Assembly: GCA_040902745.1 (NCBI GenBank)
Contig: JBBDWR010000018.1
Location: 20,317-84,316, forward strand
Length of the DNA: 64,000 bases
Reading direction: 5' to 3'
Origin: JBBDWR01 sp040902745
GTDB lineage: Bacteria; Actinomycetota; UBA4738; HRBIN12
Positions 17,239-24,467 of the stretch are shown here, piece after piece. Position 1 is the first letter of the stretch. Each line of letters starts with the position of its first letter. The notes beneath the pieces are model-generated. The model ran no database searches, was not told the origin of the DNA, and worked only from the letters and a program-made list of their open reading frames with translations. The position numbers were made by a program, and so were the translations under genes.

Positions 17239-17520
17239 GTGAATGAAGAGGAGTTGGGCCCGTTGATCGAAGAGGTGGAGCAAAGGCGCAGGGCGGACAC
17301 TCCGTTTCACATCACCTGCGCCAAGGTTTGGCTTGATGCGGTTCGCGGGGTCTCCGTGGAGACGTTCGAAGAGCTTGGGCGTGTGAAACCCGCGGATCGG
17401 GCGGACATCCTCGATCTCCCGAAATGGATGAGTCGAAGTCGAAGTTCGGGAGATGCTGGGATCGCCGCGTTCGTCGGCTTCACAGCGCTTGCAGCACGGC
17501 GGCTCGGTGTTACGGGATAA
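17239..17520 (+). CDS. Small hypothetical protein
   Basis: 93 residues, mostly helical, acidic N-terminus, ending in a mildly hydrophobic IAAFVGFTALAARRLG stretch too short and too polar to call a membrane segment with confidence. GTG 17239 (or ATG 17242) follows GAGGAGGGAAG. Third gene of the integrase group, 15 bp after int. No recognisable family. Confidence 0.55.
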   Translation: MNEEELGPLIEEVEQRRRADTPFHITCAKVWLDAVRGVSVETFEELGRVKPADRADILDLPKWMSRSRSSGDAGIAAFVGFTALAARRLGVTG

Positions 17521-17535
17521 CGAAGGGGGAGGTTG

Positions 17536-17916
17536 ATGCATATCTACGGATTGCAGGAACTGGCTGGGGAGCTGTTTGTCCACTCCGAGGCGCGGATCGC
17601 CGAGGACTTGACGATCGAACTAGAGCACCAGTACACGCGCAAGGAGATGGAACACGATCCCGATCGCCTCGCGGCGCTGCGGCGCTGGGAGAGCGCTGGC
17701 GATGACGGGGCGTTCGAGTCGGCTGTTCGGCGAGAGCGAGAACTTCAGGACTGGGACAATCGCTTGACCGAGAGGTTCCTTGCGACCGCATCCCTCGAGG
17801 CCATCGAGTCGTGGCTGGTTCAGTACGACGGTTTCCCGGCCGGCACTCCGGAGACACATGAGCGTGCGAAGAGCTACCTGCGAGATCAGCGACGGGCGAA
17901 GCTGCGCGCGGTGTAG
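17536..17916 (+). CDS. Small charged hypothetical protein
   Basis: 126 residues rich in Glu and Arg, helical, without Cys clusters or membrane segments. ATG 17536 follows GGGGGAGG at a proper distance. Same strand and spacing as the other genes after int. Its WDNRLTERFLATASLEAIESWL centre suggests a small helical bundle. Function unknown. Confidence 0.55.
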   Translation: MHIYGLQELAGELFVHSEARIAEDLTIELEHQYTRKEMEHDPDRLAALRRWESAGDDGAFESAVRRERELQDWDNRLTERFLATASLEAIESWLVQYDGFPAGTPETHERAKSYLRDQRRAKLRAV

Positions 17917-17953
17917 CGCATCAACAAGGGGAGTGGAGAGGAAACGAACAGCG

Positions 17954-18355
17954 ATGGAAGATCGAGCGAAAGGGGAAGGCATCATGAAGGAGCGGCTCTA
18001 CGTAACGCGGCACCCCGGTTTCGTCCTGGACGGCAGCGACATCGAGCCCCCGATGTGGATCATCGGCGAGGTCGTCGCTGGCACGATCCCGCATTGGTCC
18101 GAGCGCTATGCCGAACAGCTCGGCCACGGCAACACGTCTGAGGTCCTCACCCGCGACCAGCTCTGCGCGACCGAGGATGGGCGCCTTGCACTCGAGTCGT
18201 GGGAGCGGGGCGATGATCGCCTACACCGCTCCCACGAGATCGGCGAATACCAGCGGAGCGAGGAGGAGCAGGTCGAGGAGGCGTTCGTGCTTTCGTTGCC
18301 GTCGGAGCTGCGGCGGCAGCGTCGAGAGACGATGGCTGCGGTGAAACGCAACTAG
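17954..18355 (+). CDS. Small hypothetical protein, last gene of the integrase group
   Basis: 133 residues from ATG 17954; an alternative start is ATG 17984, which has a better ribosome site (AAAGGGGAAGG) and gives 123 residues beginning MKERLYVTRHPG. The C-terminus is helical and acidic. A strong hairpin terminator follows within 10 bp of the stop. Function unknown. Confidence 0.55.
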   Translation: MEDRAKGEGIMKERLYVTRHPGFVLDGSDIEPPMWIIGEVVAGTIPHWSERYAEQLGHGNTSEVLTRDQLCATEDGRLALESWERGDDRLHRSHEIGEYQRSEEEQVEEAFVLSLPSELRRQRRETMAAVKRN

Positions 18356-18361
18356 CAGTGA

Positions 18362-18397
18362 GCGACCCCCGGCCGCGGGCATCGAGCCGGGGGTCGC
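18362..18397. terminator. Strong hairpin between converging element genes
   Basis: GCGACCCCCGGC (18362-18373) and its exact complement (18386-18397): a 12-bp perfect stem with a 12-nt loop, then TTC. It lies between the rightward integrase group and the leftward gene ending at 18399, and can serve both. Confidence 0.8.
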
Positions 18398-18398
18398 T

Positions 18399-18635
18399 TC
18401 ATTGCACCGCGCGCCGACGCTCCTCCGCATCCTCCGCGGCGAGCAGGATCTGGCGCAACACCTGCGCTTCCTGTTCTCGCTCGAAGGCCCGTAGGTTGCG
18501 TTCGACCCGGCGAGACTCCGAGCGTTCGATCACGCGCTGAGGACGCGGCACACCGCGGCGAGAGCGGTAGCTGCGGCACGTACCGCACTCGGAATGAGGC
18601 CCGCTGGGCCCCCCGCAGGTGCGGCACGCGCTCAC
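18399..18635 (-). CDS. Small zinc-finger protein of the element
   Basis: 78 residues. CRTCGG...SECGTC near the N-terminus forms a four-Cys zinc site. The remainder is a long Arg/Glu helix (RRVERNLRAFEREQEAQVLRQILLAAEDAEERR). GTG 18635 overlaps the stop of the upstream gene (GTGA). Small proteins of this design occur in actinobacterial phages, usually without known role. Confidence 0.6.
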   Translation of the reverse strand: MSACRTCGGPSGPHSECGTCRSYRSRRGVPRPQRVIERSESRRVERNLRAFEREQEAQVLRQILLAAEDAEERRRAVQ

Positions 18636-19093
18636 CCTTGGCCCCACCCTTCACCCCGGCTCTCGCGAGTCGCCTTCGCGGAGATCGAGGACGCGAGCTC
18701 GGTCTTGACGACGAGCGCATCGCTCGGCGGCTTGGTCGCCTGAGCGAACATGCCGCCGAAGACCTTCTCAAGAGTGTTGCGAGCGTCCCCGAGCCGATCG
18801 GCGGCGATCTCGACCTTCCGCTTGGCTTGGTTCAGTGCACTCCGCCGACGGTCACGATCGCTGTTGTCGGAGCCGCGCGGGGTCGCAGCCACACCCGTCG
18901 GATCGGAGTGGCCGCCGCGGCTGCCGACCTCGAAGGTTGCGGAGCGCGTCGAGCCCATCGTGTCGGCGTGTCCCCATCGATACAGGGTGCGGACGTGGGC
19001 GCACAGCTTGAGGACCTTGCGGGCTTCGGCTTCGATCTTGACGAGCATCTCGAGGTCGTCGACGACGACTGGGCGACGTCTGGCTCTCTCCAC
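18632..19093 (-). CDS. Hypothetical protein near attR
   Basis: 153 residues: an N-terminal helical part with KIEAEARKVLKLCAHVRTLYRWGHADTM, a polar Gly/Ser/Asp-rich middle and a helical C-terminus. GTG 19093 is chosen because CAGGGGG lies upstream; the open frame on this strand runs much further but crosses attR and tRNA sequence and is not coding there. A TACACT box on the minus strand at 19131-19136 may be its promoter. Function unknown. Confidence 0.5.
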   Translation of the reverse strand: MERARRRPVVVDDLEMLVKIEAEARKVLKLCAHVRTLYRWGHADTMGSTRSATFEVGSRGGHSDPTGVAATPRGSDNSDRDRRRSALNQAKRKVEIAADRLGDARNTLEKVFGGMFAQATKPPSDALVVKTELASSISAKATRESRGEGWGQG

Positions 19094-19320
19094 GGACTGG
19101 CCCCCTGAGAGCTGCTCGGCTTGAAGCGAAGTGTAGCCCGCCGTGGGTGTGGCAGATCCTGTTAACAGCGAGTGACCCCCGGGGGATTCCCCGGCGTTCC
19201 CTGGGGTTCCCTGCGGTTCCCAACCGAGGAGATCCGGGCACTGACAGCACCGGAAGAAGTTGCTGGTGATGCTGCGCAAAGCTCCCGAGGATACGGGGCG
19301 GCACCGACACGCCGATCGCC

Positions 19321-19349
19321 CTCCGTACACTTCCCGAGTGTCTTCGCAA
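19321..19349 (+). repeat. Right copy of the short imperfect repeat flanking the att core
   Basis: CTCCGTACACT 19321-19331, a 6-base spacer, then GTGTCTTCGCAAA. It matches 4936-4966, which lies outside the element on the other side of the core. Confidence 0.5.
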
Positions 19350-19356
19350 ACCGCAT

Positions 19357-19374
19357 GGTTGCAAAATGGTTGCA
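19357..19374 (+). repeat. Paired GGTTGCA repeats near attR (candidate integrase arm site)
   Basis: GGTTGCA at 19357-19363 and 19368-19374, starts 11 bp apart, 61 bp inside the att core. Same sequence and orientation as the pair at 5219/5231. Confidence 0.5.
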
Positions 19375-19434
19375 GATCGCTGATCCGAGCCGGCTGGCCG
19401 TCGAGGTCGGGTGGGCATCTCGGCAGGTCAGGTG

Positions 19435-19493
19435 TGGTGCCGGGAGAGGGGGTCGAACCCTCACGGGCCGAAGCCCACGGGATTTTGAGTCCC
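19435..19493. other. attR: element-supplied 3' part of tRNA-Leu
   Basis: Second copy of the 59-bp core, forming the 3' half of the functional tRNA-Leu(CAA) gene on the minus strand. It includes the encoded CCA end. Confidence 0.92.
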
Positions 19494-19521
19494 GCGCGTC
19501 TGCCAGTTCCGCCATCCCGGC
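19435..19521 (-). tRNA. tRNA-Leu (anticodon CAA)
   Basis: Minus strand, 87 nt including encoded CCA. The acceptor stem GCCGGGA/TCCCGGC pairs fully. The anticodon loop CTCAAAA presents CAA (19485-19487), reading UUG. The long variable arm GGGCTTCGGCCC marks it as class II, and the T loop TTCGACC is intact. It is the integration target; only its 5' part (19494-19521) is original host sequence. A minus-strand TAGGCT at 19551-19556 is the likely -10 of its promoter. Confidence 0.95.
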
Positions 19522-19529
19522 GTGCTGCC

Positions 19530-21455
19530 ATGTGCTGCCGTGCCCGGCCTAGCCTAGCGGGCGGACCGTGGCTCGCCGCTCGGCTCACCTGCTTGGCTCT
19601 CGCAGCGGCGGTCCTGCTCGCGGCTTGTACGGTCGGCGACGCCGAGCCGCCACAGGGAGCTCCGTCGGCGACCGATCCCATCCGGCTCGTGGTCTTCGCC
19701 GACCTGCCGCCCTCGATCGCGCGCTCGCCCGACGTCCCGGCGTTCGACGGCGCCGAGGTGGCCGTGGAGCGCCGGTCCGGCCGGGAAGGACTTCCTCCGG
19801 TCGTGGTGGAACTCCGCGACCTCACAGGGGATCCAGCCGTGGCGCGCGAGACGCTGACGGAGATCGAACACGATCCGGAGATCGTCGGTGCGATCCTCGC
19901 ACCGTTCTCGGACTTCCCGCCGGAGGTGCTCGACCGGATCGAAGCCTCGATGCTCCCTGTGATCTCCCTGTCTCCGAGCGGCCGGCTCCGGGGGTCGGCG
20001 GTGGCACCCTGGCGCCGGATCGTCGCCCCTGTCTCCACACAAGCGCGAACGTTCGCGGATTTCGTCCGCGGTTTGCCCGGCGGCCGCGACCGAAGCTGCG
20101 TGGCGGGTCCTGAGGGCGCTGGACGGCTGATGCCGTGGTTGGCTCGGGCTCTCGGCGGGCGGTCGCTCGCGCGGTTCCCCGTGGAGCTGCCGCCCGCCGA
20201 CGAGGTTCCCGACCCTGCGGTCTTCGGCGAGCTGGCGGAGAAGATCGACGCGTCGGGGTGTCGGATCGCTGTGTGGGTCGGCGGGGTGGCGACGGGGAGC
20301 GCGTTCCGAACCGCGCTCACCGGCGCCGGCCTGGGACGGGTGATCGTTGCAGGCACGGACGCGATCCGATCGGACGGGTTCATCGTGGCCGCCGGGTCGA
20401 ACGCGGACGGCGTGCTGGCCGCCTGCGCGTGCGTGGACCTGTCGACGAGCACGTCGATCGATGCGCAGCGGTTCGTCAACGACTTCCAGTTCACCGCGGG
20501 GCTCTCGCCCGGGCCGTACGCTGCCGAGGGCTTCGACGCGGCGAACATGGTGTTGGACGCGGTCGCCGCCGGCGGAAGCGACCGGGCGGGCGTGGGTACG
20601 GGGCTCGCGTCCATGCGACGGTTCGATGGTCTCGCCGAGGGATATATCTTCGAGGTGTCCGGGGAACTCGCCGCCGGCTCGGTCGCGATGCATTTCGCCC
20701 GCGTCGAAGCAGGGCGCTGGTTCGAGATCGGCACCGTCACCGGGTCGGGTCCGCTCGATCTCCCGCCGGAAGGGGTGCTCGAGGTCGCATCCTGCCGCGC
20801 AGGGCTCCCCTACGCCGGCGGTCAGCATGGCCGACTACGGGGGTTCGATGTGGAGGTGGTTCGTACGATCGCGCGGCGGCACGCGCTCGGTTTGAGATGG
20901 CACCGGACATCGTGTTCTGACGCGCTCGACTCGCTGCGATCAGGGACGGTGGATGTCGTCGTGGGCTCGCCGGTTGCCTCCGGGGTGGCGGCATCGCGGG
21001 TGTACCTGTCGGAGCGGCAGGCGGTGATCGTGCTGGCGGGCGACGGGATCGGCGACCTGGACGACATCCCGGCTCGGGCGGCGATCGGCGTCGTGCGGGG
21101 GACACCGGGAGCGCGGTGGGCTCGGATGGAGCTCGGCCCTCGGGGGATGCGGATCCGTGCCGTCGCCTCAGTGCGCCGAGCGATCGAGCAGCTGCGAGCG
21201 GGTCACGTGGAGGCCGCCATCCTGCATGAGGTACGTGCGCGCGAGGTCTCCGGTCGACGTGGCCGGGTGCGGGTCGCCGACACCGTCGGTGTCGGGCAGC
21301 ACAGCGTGCTGCTGGTCGCCCAGGAACGCCCGGGGCTGCTGGCGACGCTGGATGCCGAACTGGTCCGATTGGTCCGCACGGGGGAGTATCGGCACATCCT
21401 CGACCGCTGGTTTCCGGGGGCAGCCGTACCGGTGGACATCCTTCGACCCGTGTGA
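19530..21455 (+). CDS. Lipoprotein fusing type-1 and type-2 periplasmic-binding folds
   Basis: About 641 residues. A signal peptide with lipobox LLAAC is followed by two binding modules. Residues about 45-360 are a LIVBP-like type-1 fold (VFADLPPS..., AILAPFSDFPPEVLD, GPYAAEGFDAANMVLDAVAAGG). Residues about 400-635 are an SBP_bac_3 type-2 fold (LRGFDVEVVRTIARRHAL, LRSGTVDVVVGSP, GEYRHILDRWF). The membrane-anchored pair would sit outside the cell next to an amino-acid ABC transporter encoded just downstream. The order resembles the ectodomains of ionotropic glutamate receptors, without channel helices. The start is uncertain: ATG 19530 gives a sound signal peptide but lies in the tRNA promoter zone. 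Confidence 0.8.
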   Translation: MCCRARPSLAGGPWLAARLTCLALAAAVLLAACTVGDAEPPQGAPSATDPIRLVVFADLPPSIARSPDVPAFDGAEVAVERRSGREGLPPVVVELRDLTGDPAVARETLTEIEHDPEIVGAILAPFSDFPPEVLDRIEASMLPVISLSPSGRLRGSAVAPWRRIVAPVSTQARTFADFVRGLPGGRDRSCVAGPEGAGRLMPWLARALGGRSLARFPVELPPADEVPDPAVFGELAEKIDASGCRIAVWVGGVATGSAFRTALTGAGLGRVIVAGTDAIRSDGFIVAAGSNADGVLAACACVDLSTSTSIDAQRFVNDFQFTAGLSPGPYAAEGFDAANMVLDAVAAGGSDRAGVGTGLASMRRFDGLAEGYIFEVSGELAAGSVAMHFARVEAGRWFEIGTVTGSGPLDLPPEGVLEVASCRAGLPYAGGQHGRLRGFDVEVVRTIARRHALGLRWHRTSCSDALDSLRSGTVDVVVGSPVASGVAASRVYLSERQAVIVLAGDGIGDLDDIPARAAIGVVRGTPGARWARMELGPRGMRIRAVASVRRAIEQLRAGHVEAAILHEVRAREVSGRRGRVRVADTVGVGQHSVLLVAQERPGLLATLDAELVRLVRTGEYRHILDRWFPGAAVPVDILRPV

Positions 21456-21626
21456 CCTCGTATCTCCTGGTGAACAGCCGGTTGGCTCCGGGGGTCTCGC
21501 GATGCATTTGAGTCCGGGCCGCTGTTGCTGCACGATACGCACGTCGGGCGGCGCGGCCAGGGGTCGCGGTCCGGAACGCGTGAGATGACGAGCAGGGGGT
21601 AACCAGGGGTGCAAGGAGGGGGAAAC
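21456..21626. other. Intergenic region before the amino-acid binding protein
   Basis: 171 bp. AAGGAGGGGG (ribosome site) is at its 3' end. A GC-rich segment near 21520-21560 could fold. I see no clear promoter and no gene. Confidence 0.35.
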
Positions 21627-22485
21627 GTGAGCAGATTCCGGATCATCGCGGTCGCACTGATCGCCGTCACGATGCTCGCCGCAGGCTGCGGGAGCGACGA
21701 GACCGCCGAGCCAGCCGACAGCTCACCGAGCGCCGGCGCGAGCATCGGCGATGTTACGACCTTGACCGATGGGACACTCTTGGTCGCATCGTGTCTGGAC
21801 TACCCGCCGTTCGAGTACTTCGAAGGGTCGGGCGACCAGCGAGAGCTCAAGGGCTTCGACGTCGACCTGATCACCGCCATCGCGGGGGAGATCGGGCTCG
21901 AGATCGAGTGGAAGAAGGCCAATTTCGACACGATCTTCACGGCGCTGCAGTCGAACCAATTCGATGCCGTCGCCGCGGCCTCGACGATCACTGCGGAACG
22001 TCAGGTCGTCGTGGACTTCAGCGATCCGTATTACGCATCCCGTCAAGCCCTCACGGTGAACACGGAGGAAACGCCGGACATCACGACGACGGACGATCTG
22101 GGAGACGGTGACACCGTGGCCGTCCAGAAGGGGACGACCGGCAAGATCTTTGCCGAGGACAATCTCGTCGACCAAGGGGTGGAGCTGAAGACGTTCGACC
22201 TCGCGCCGGACATGTTCACCGACCTTGAGGCCGGCGGTGTTCAGGGCATCATCAATGACGAGCCCGCGTCGATCGCCGAAGTGGAGAGCCGTCCGAGTCT
22301 CGAGGTCATCGAGCCGATCGACACGAACGAGAACTACGGCTTCGCGGTGTCCAAGGACAATCCGGAGCTGCTGGCGGCGATCAACGCAGCGATGGCCTTC
22401 CTTGATCGCCGACGGAACGTACGCCTCGATCTTCTCGGAGTACTTCCCGGACGTTCCGGTTCCCGAGGAGTTCGCAGCGGCCTGA
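21627..22485 (+). CDS. Polar amino-acid ABC transporter binding lipoprotein, with apparent frameshift
   Basis: Signal peptide and lipobox (MLAAGC), then a complete SBP_bac_3 domain: LVASCLDYPPFEYF, LKGFDVDLITAIAGEIGLEIEW, AASTITAERQVVVDFSDPYY, GIINDEPASIAEV. GTG 21627 follows AAGGAGGGGG. Reading is normal to about 22397; the expected C-terminus (LIADGTYASIFSEYFPDVPVPEEF, stop 22485) then lies in the next frame, with one extra base in the TTCCTT run at 22398-22403. Uncorrected, the frame runs on to 22595 across the terminator and into the permease. Either a sequence error or a recent mutation affecting the last 25 or so residues. Confidence 0.85.
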
Positions 22486-22514
22486 CCGTCGGACTGTTCG
22501 GACCTGCGATCGAC

Positions 22515-22549
22515 GAGGGCCCGCGCCTGCGTTCGGGGCGCGGGCCCTC
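22515..22549 (+). terminator. Intra-operon hairpin between binding protein and permease
   Basis: 13-bp perfect stem (22515-22527 with 22537-22549) and 9-nt loop, with no T-run. Likely stabilises the binding-protein mRNA or partially terminates, giving more binding protein than membrane subunits. Confidence 0.75.
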
Positions 22550-22575
22550 TCGCGTCCGAGGAGGGAGGAACTCGA

Positions 22576-23724
22576 ATGGCAACGGTCACGGCTGAAGACA
22601 ATCTCCTGCCACCCGAAACGAGGGGGACACCGTCCGCGTTCTCCTGGTCCGTGACCGTCGCGGGAGCAATGGCCGTCGGTCTGGTGCTCGTCGGCACGAT
22701 CCTGATCCAGATCACGTTCGCACTCGGCCCCGCGACGGTCACCCCGCGATGCGTCGAAGCCGGGATCCGTCCGGACAACCCGGAGGAAACGGGCGCCGAC
22801 GGAGTCTGCGACATCGTCGAGGGACTCGAATCGGGATCACAGACCGTGACGCTGTACCTCTCCCTGGGCATCGGGGCCTACGCGGTGGTTGCGGGATTCG
22901 GCGCCTATCGTTCGATGAGGACGCGCCGCCGTCGCGACCAGTGCATCGCAGGAGCGGCGCTGGGGATCCAGGCCATCGCGATCGCCGGTTTCATCTTGTG
23001 GTTCAGAACGGGCGAGATCGGGATCTTCTTCTTCCAGTTCGCCAACGCACATTTCCTGCAGGGAACCTTCGACGCCTTCGCCCGAGGCGCGGTCAACACG
23101 ATGAAGCTGGCCGTCGTCGGTGAGCTGGGCGGGATCGCGATCGGCCTGATCTTGGCGCTGCTCGCGATCTCGAAACGTGCGGTCGTGCGTGCCCCTGCTC
23201 GTGCGTACATCAATCTGTTCCGAGGCACCCCCCTGATCCTGCAGTTGTCGCTCGCCTACTTCGGCGTGATCCTCGGCTTGCAGATCCAGGCAGGGGCGAT
23301 CACCGTCGCGATGATCGTGCTCGCCCTCAATACGGGTGCCTACGCGGCGGAGGTGTTCCGTGCGGGCCTGCAGTCCATCGAGCGGGGTCAGATGGAGGCG
23401 GCACGTTCGCTCGGGATGAGCTATCTGCAGGCGATGCGCTACGCGATCGTCCCACAGGCGGTGCGGCGCGTGATCCCACCCCTGATGAACGAATTCGTGA
23501 TCTTGATCAAGGACACCTCGCTGGTGGCCGTGCTGGGGCTGACCTTCGCCGAGTACGAGCTGTATGCGACCGGTCGTGAGCTGTACTCCACCAACCTCAA
23601 CGCCACTCCCTTCATCGCGGTTGCGATCGCCTATCTGGTGGTGACCCTGCCGTTGATCGGCCTGGTCAACATCGCCGAGCGGCACCTGCGAAGCGGACTC
23701 GTGGGTATCGGAGGTGAGCACTGA
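22576..23724 (+). CDS. Polar amino-acid ABC transporter permease with N-terminal extension
   Basis: 382 residues, longer than the usual 220-290 of HisM/GlnP-type permeases. The C-terminal part is canonical: GAVNTMKLAVVGEL, FRGTPLILQL, and the EAA loop EAARSLGMSYLQAMRYAIVPQAVRRVIPPL. The first 150 residues add about three membrane segments (near 25-48, 92-110 and 130-150) and a loop between the first two with two Cys that could form a disulfide outside the cell. ATG 22576 follows GAGGAGGGAGG. Overlaps the ATPase gene (TGATG). Confidence 0.92.
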   Translation: MATVTAEDNLLPPETRGTPSAFSWSVTVAGAMAVGLVLVGTILIQITFALGPATVTPRCVEAGIRPDNPEETGADGVCDIVEGLESGSQTVTLYLSLGIGAYAVVAGFGAYRSMRTRRRRDQCIAGAALGIQAIAIAGFILWFRTGEIGIFFFQFANAHFLQGTFDAFARGAVNTMKLAVVGELGGIAIGLILALLAISKRAVVRAPARAYINLFRGTPLILQLSLAYFGVILGLQIQAGAITVAMIVLALNTGAYAAEVFRAGLQSIERGQMEAARSLGMSYLQAMRYAIVPQAVRRVIPPLMNEFVILIKDTSLVAVLGLTFAEYELYATGRELYSTNLNATPFIAVAIAYLVVTLPLIGLVNIAERHLRSGLVGIGGEH

Positions 23725-24467
23725 TGCCGAACGACGACGGATCGTTGATCAAGCTCGACGGGATCCACAAGTGGTTCGGGGATACTCACGTGCTCAAGGG
23801 TGTGGATCTCGCTCTCGATCCCGGCCAGGTGCAGGTGATCGTCGGGCCCTCGGGATCCGGCAAGTCGACGCTGCTGCGGTGTGTGAACCTCCTCGAGCTC
23901 CCGACGGAGGGCCACGTCTGGTTCGACGGCAACGACATCACGGACGTCCGTACGGACATCAACGGGGTTCGCACGAACATCGGGATCGTGTTCCAGGCCT
24001 ACAACCTCTTCCCGCACATGAACGTCCTAAAGAACATCACCGTCGCCCTCGAGAAAGTGTTGAACGTCACGTCCGGCGAGGCGAAGGAGCGGGCGATGGA
24101 ACAGCTCCGACACGTCGGGCTCGACGATCGCGCGGACGCCCATCCCGGGCAGCTCTCGGGCGGGCAGCAACAACGGGTCGCGATCGCCCGCGCGCTCGCG
24201 ATGCGGCCGCGGCTGATGCTCTTCGACGAAGTGACGTCCGCGCTGGATCCCGAGCTCGTAGGTGAGGTGCTTGCTGTCATCCGAGAGCTGGCCGAGGAAG
24301 GCATGACGATGATGGTCGTCACCCACGAGATGGGGTTCGCCCGTGAGGTCGGGACCTGGATGGTGTTCATGGACGACGGCGTGATCGCGGAGCGTGGGGA
24401 GCCAAAGGCCATGTTCGCGAACCCCCAAACGGAGCGGCTCCAGACGTTCCTGTCCCAGGTTCTTTGA
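23724..24467 (+). CDS. Polar amino-acid ABC transporter ATP-binding protein
   Basis: 247 residues, GlnQ/HisP type. Walker A GPSGSGKST near residue 39, Q-loop VFQAYNLFPHM, signature LSGGQQQRVAIARAL, Walker B LMLFDEVTSALDPE and H-loop VTHEMGF. Energises the permease encoded just upstream. Starts within the permease stop and ends within the cupredoxin start, so the three genes are translationally coupled. Confidence 0.96.
   Translation: MPNDDGSLIKLDGIHKWFGDTHVLKGVDLALDPGQVQVIVGPSGSGKSTLLRCVNLLELPTEGHVWFDGNDITDVRTDINGVRTNIGIVFQAYNLFPHMNVLKNITVALEKVLNVTSGEAKERAMEQLRHVGLDDRADAHPGQLSGGQQQRVAIARALAMRPRLMLFDEVTSALDPELVGEVLAVIRELAEEGMTMMVVTHEMGFAREVGTWMVFMDDGVIAERGEPKAMFANPQTERLQTFLSQVL

Larger units (their letters stand above)
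19094..19434. other. Right-end non-coding arm of the element
   Basis: 341 bp between the last element gene and attR. Holds a possible leftward -10 (19131-19136), the right copy of the CTCCGTACACT repeat (19321) and paired GGTTGCA boxes (19357-19374). Probably the P arm of the attachment site; no gene seen. Confidence 0.55.
5047..19493. mobile_element. 14.4-kb integrated phage-like element in tRNA-Leu(CAA)
   Basis: The two 59-bp att copies are 14,388 bp apart and frame a block with a tyrosine integrase, HTH regulators, SSB, terminase large subunit and tail genes. None of these belongs to the surrounding housekeeping set. The tRNA remains intact at the right end because the element supplies its 3' half. 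Portal, protease, capsid, head-tail connector, tail tube, baseplate and lysis genes are not found. The block is thus either a deleted siphoprophage or a satellite that keeps packaging and tail functions. Most genes run leftward from a divergent control region at 15.1-15.25 kb; the integrase group runs rightward. Confidence 0.92.

Noticed and set aside
19260..19529. N-terminal extension of the dual-domain lipoprotein through the antisense tRNA
   Set aside because: It would place a lipoprotein signal peptide about 100 residues inside the protein and would require translating through tRNA sequence.
18632..20740. 702-residue minus-strand frame spanning attR, tRNA-Leu and the binding lipoprotein gene
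   Set aside because: Only its last 153 codons (from GTG 19093) lie in gene-free element sequence; the rest crosses a tRNA and is antisense to a convincing gene.
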